Of a stretch of 64,000 bases of DNA, positions 63,600 to 64,000 are shown piece after piece. Each line of letters begins with the position of its first letter. Position 1 is the first letter of the stretch. Source of the stretch: Bacillus sp. SD088 (lineage in GTDB: Bacteria; Bacillota; Bacilli; Bacillales; Bacillaceae_C). The notes under the pieces are model-generated. The model saw nothing but the letters and a program-made list of their open reading frames with translations. It did no database searches and was not told the DNA's origin. The position numbers and the translations under genes were made by a program. The DNA is taken from contig NZ_JADIJK010000002.1 in NCBI RefSeq assembly GCF_017355205.1, positions 124,001-188,000 of the forward strand, written 5' to 3'.

Positions 63600-64000
63600 T
63601 TAGGATTCCCTACTCATTACTCTCCGCGGATAGACATCGGTCCGCTCGGCCCATTCCTCCCAGATTCCTTTTAATTCTCTCACAAGTTCTGGATGCCGAT
63701 CTCGTAAATTATGGAGTTCGGTACGATCATTATCGATATTATAAAGCTCCCAATCTCCTTCTTTTATTTTTGACAATTTCCACGGACCCTTTCGCACACC
63801 GCAGTGTTGCTCATGTTCAAAACAAAACGTCCGCTCTTCTCTTCCTTCTCCCAAAAAGATAGGAACTAAACTTTCCCCTTCCATTGGCAAAATTTGATGT
63901 CCTCTATATTGGTCAGGATAGGGAGCATTTGTAATATCAACCAATGTGGCCATAATATCGATAAAATGACCAGGTTGGTGATCAATCTCTCCTTGACGTT
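63600..64000 (-). CDS. Arylsulfatase A-like sulfatase, C-terminal part only (5' end outside window)
   Basis: The frame is open to the window edge, giving about 132 residues. It is almost identical to the C-terminus of sulfatase 3 (32528-34096): EHEQHCGVRKGPWKLSKIKEGDW and IWEEWAERTDVYP. The catalytic Cys region is beyond the edge. A fifth sulfatase gene shows that the sulfated-glycan region continues to the right, past the coat gene. ATGs inside the frame are not starts. Confidence 0.88.
   Translation of the reverse strand, partial: RQGEIDHQPGHFIDIMATLVDITNAPYPDQYRGHQILPMEGESLVPIFLGEGREERTFCFEHEQHCGVRKGPWKLSKIKEGDWELYNIDNDRTELHNLRDRHPELVRELKGIWEEWAERTDVYPRRVMSRES

Overview
The window looks like chromosomal DNA of a low-G+C, endospore-forming member of the Bacillaceae. 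The support is AGGAGG-type ribosome sites, frequent TTG/GTG starts, a CotF-family spore coat gene, CcpA cre-like boxes and many intergenic repeats. The species cannot be named from the sequence. There are no rRNA or tRNA genes, CRISPR arrays or prophage genes.

Layout. 1-9.9 kb: a methionine-synthase-like gene cut by the window edge, an AAHS-type MFS transporter, a Gfo/Idh/MocA dehydrogenase, a complete CUT2 (Rbs-type) sugar ABC transporter, a PgeF/YlmD-like protein and an unrecognised membrane protein. 10-20.5 kb: a small catabolic unit (FAD oxidoreductase, MDR dehydrogenase, DapA-superfamily lyase, SDR protein), a regulator with a degenerate GGDEF-like domain, and a CUT1 transporter. A 25-bp operator-like sequence recurs upstream of both the lyase operon and the transporter operon. 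20.9-57.5 kb and the right edge: a sulfated-polysaccharide utilisation region with four complete sulfatases and one cut by the edge, two GH2 enzymes, five GH43-type proteins (three exported, two cytoplasmic), two Lpl-type transporters, the decayed remains of a third, and an AraC regulator. 57.7-62.4 kb: another CUT1 transporter with a GntR/LacI-type regulator and matching operators. 62.6-63.3 kb: the spore coat gene.

How it may work together (inference). Exported multidomain GH43 enzymes trim a sulfated, probably pentose- or galactose-containing glycan at the cell surface. Lpl-type binding proteins and permeases import still-sulfated oligosaccharides, energised by a shared MsmX-type ATPase encoded elsewhere. 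The sulfatases, GH2 enzymes and short GH43 enzymes all lack signal peptides and so would finish the job in the cytoplasm. The sulfatases carry the C-x-P-S-R signature that needs formylglycine maturation, but no maturation enzyme is encoded here.

The most unusual content is intergenic. Several families of modular, strongly folded repeats have conserved unpaired segments but stems whose sequences differ between copies while staying complementary. One family looks like a non-autonomous IS200/IS605-type element with an ATAAA target. One of its copies interrupts a short reading frame that is restored exactly when the element is removed in silico.
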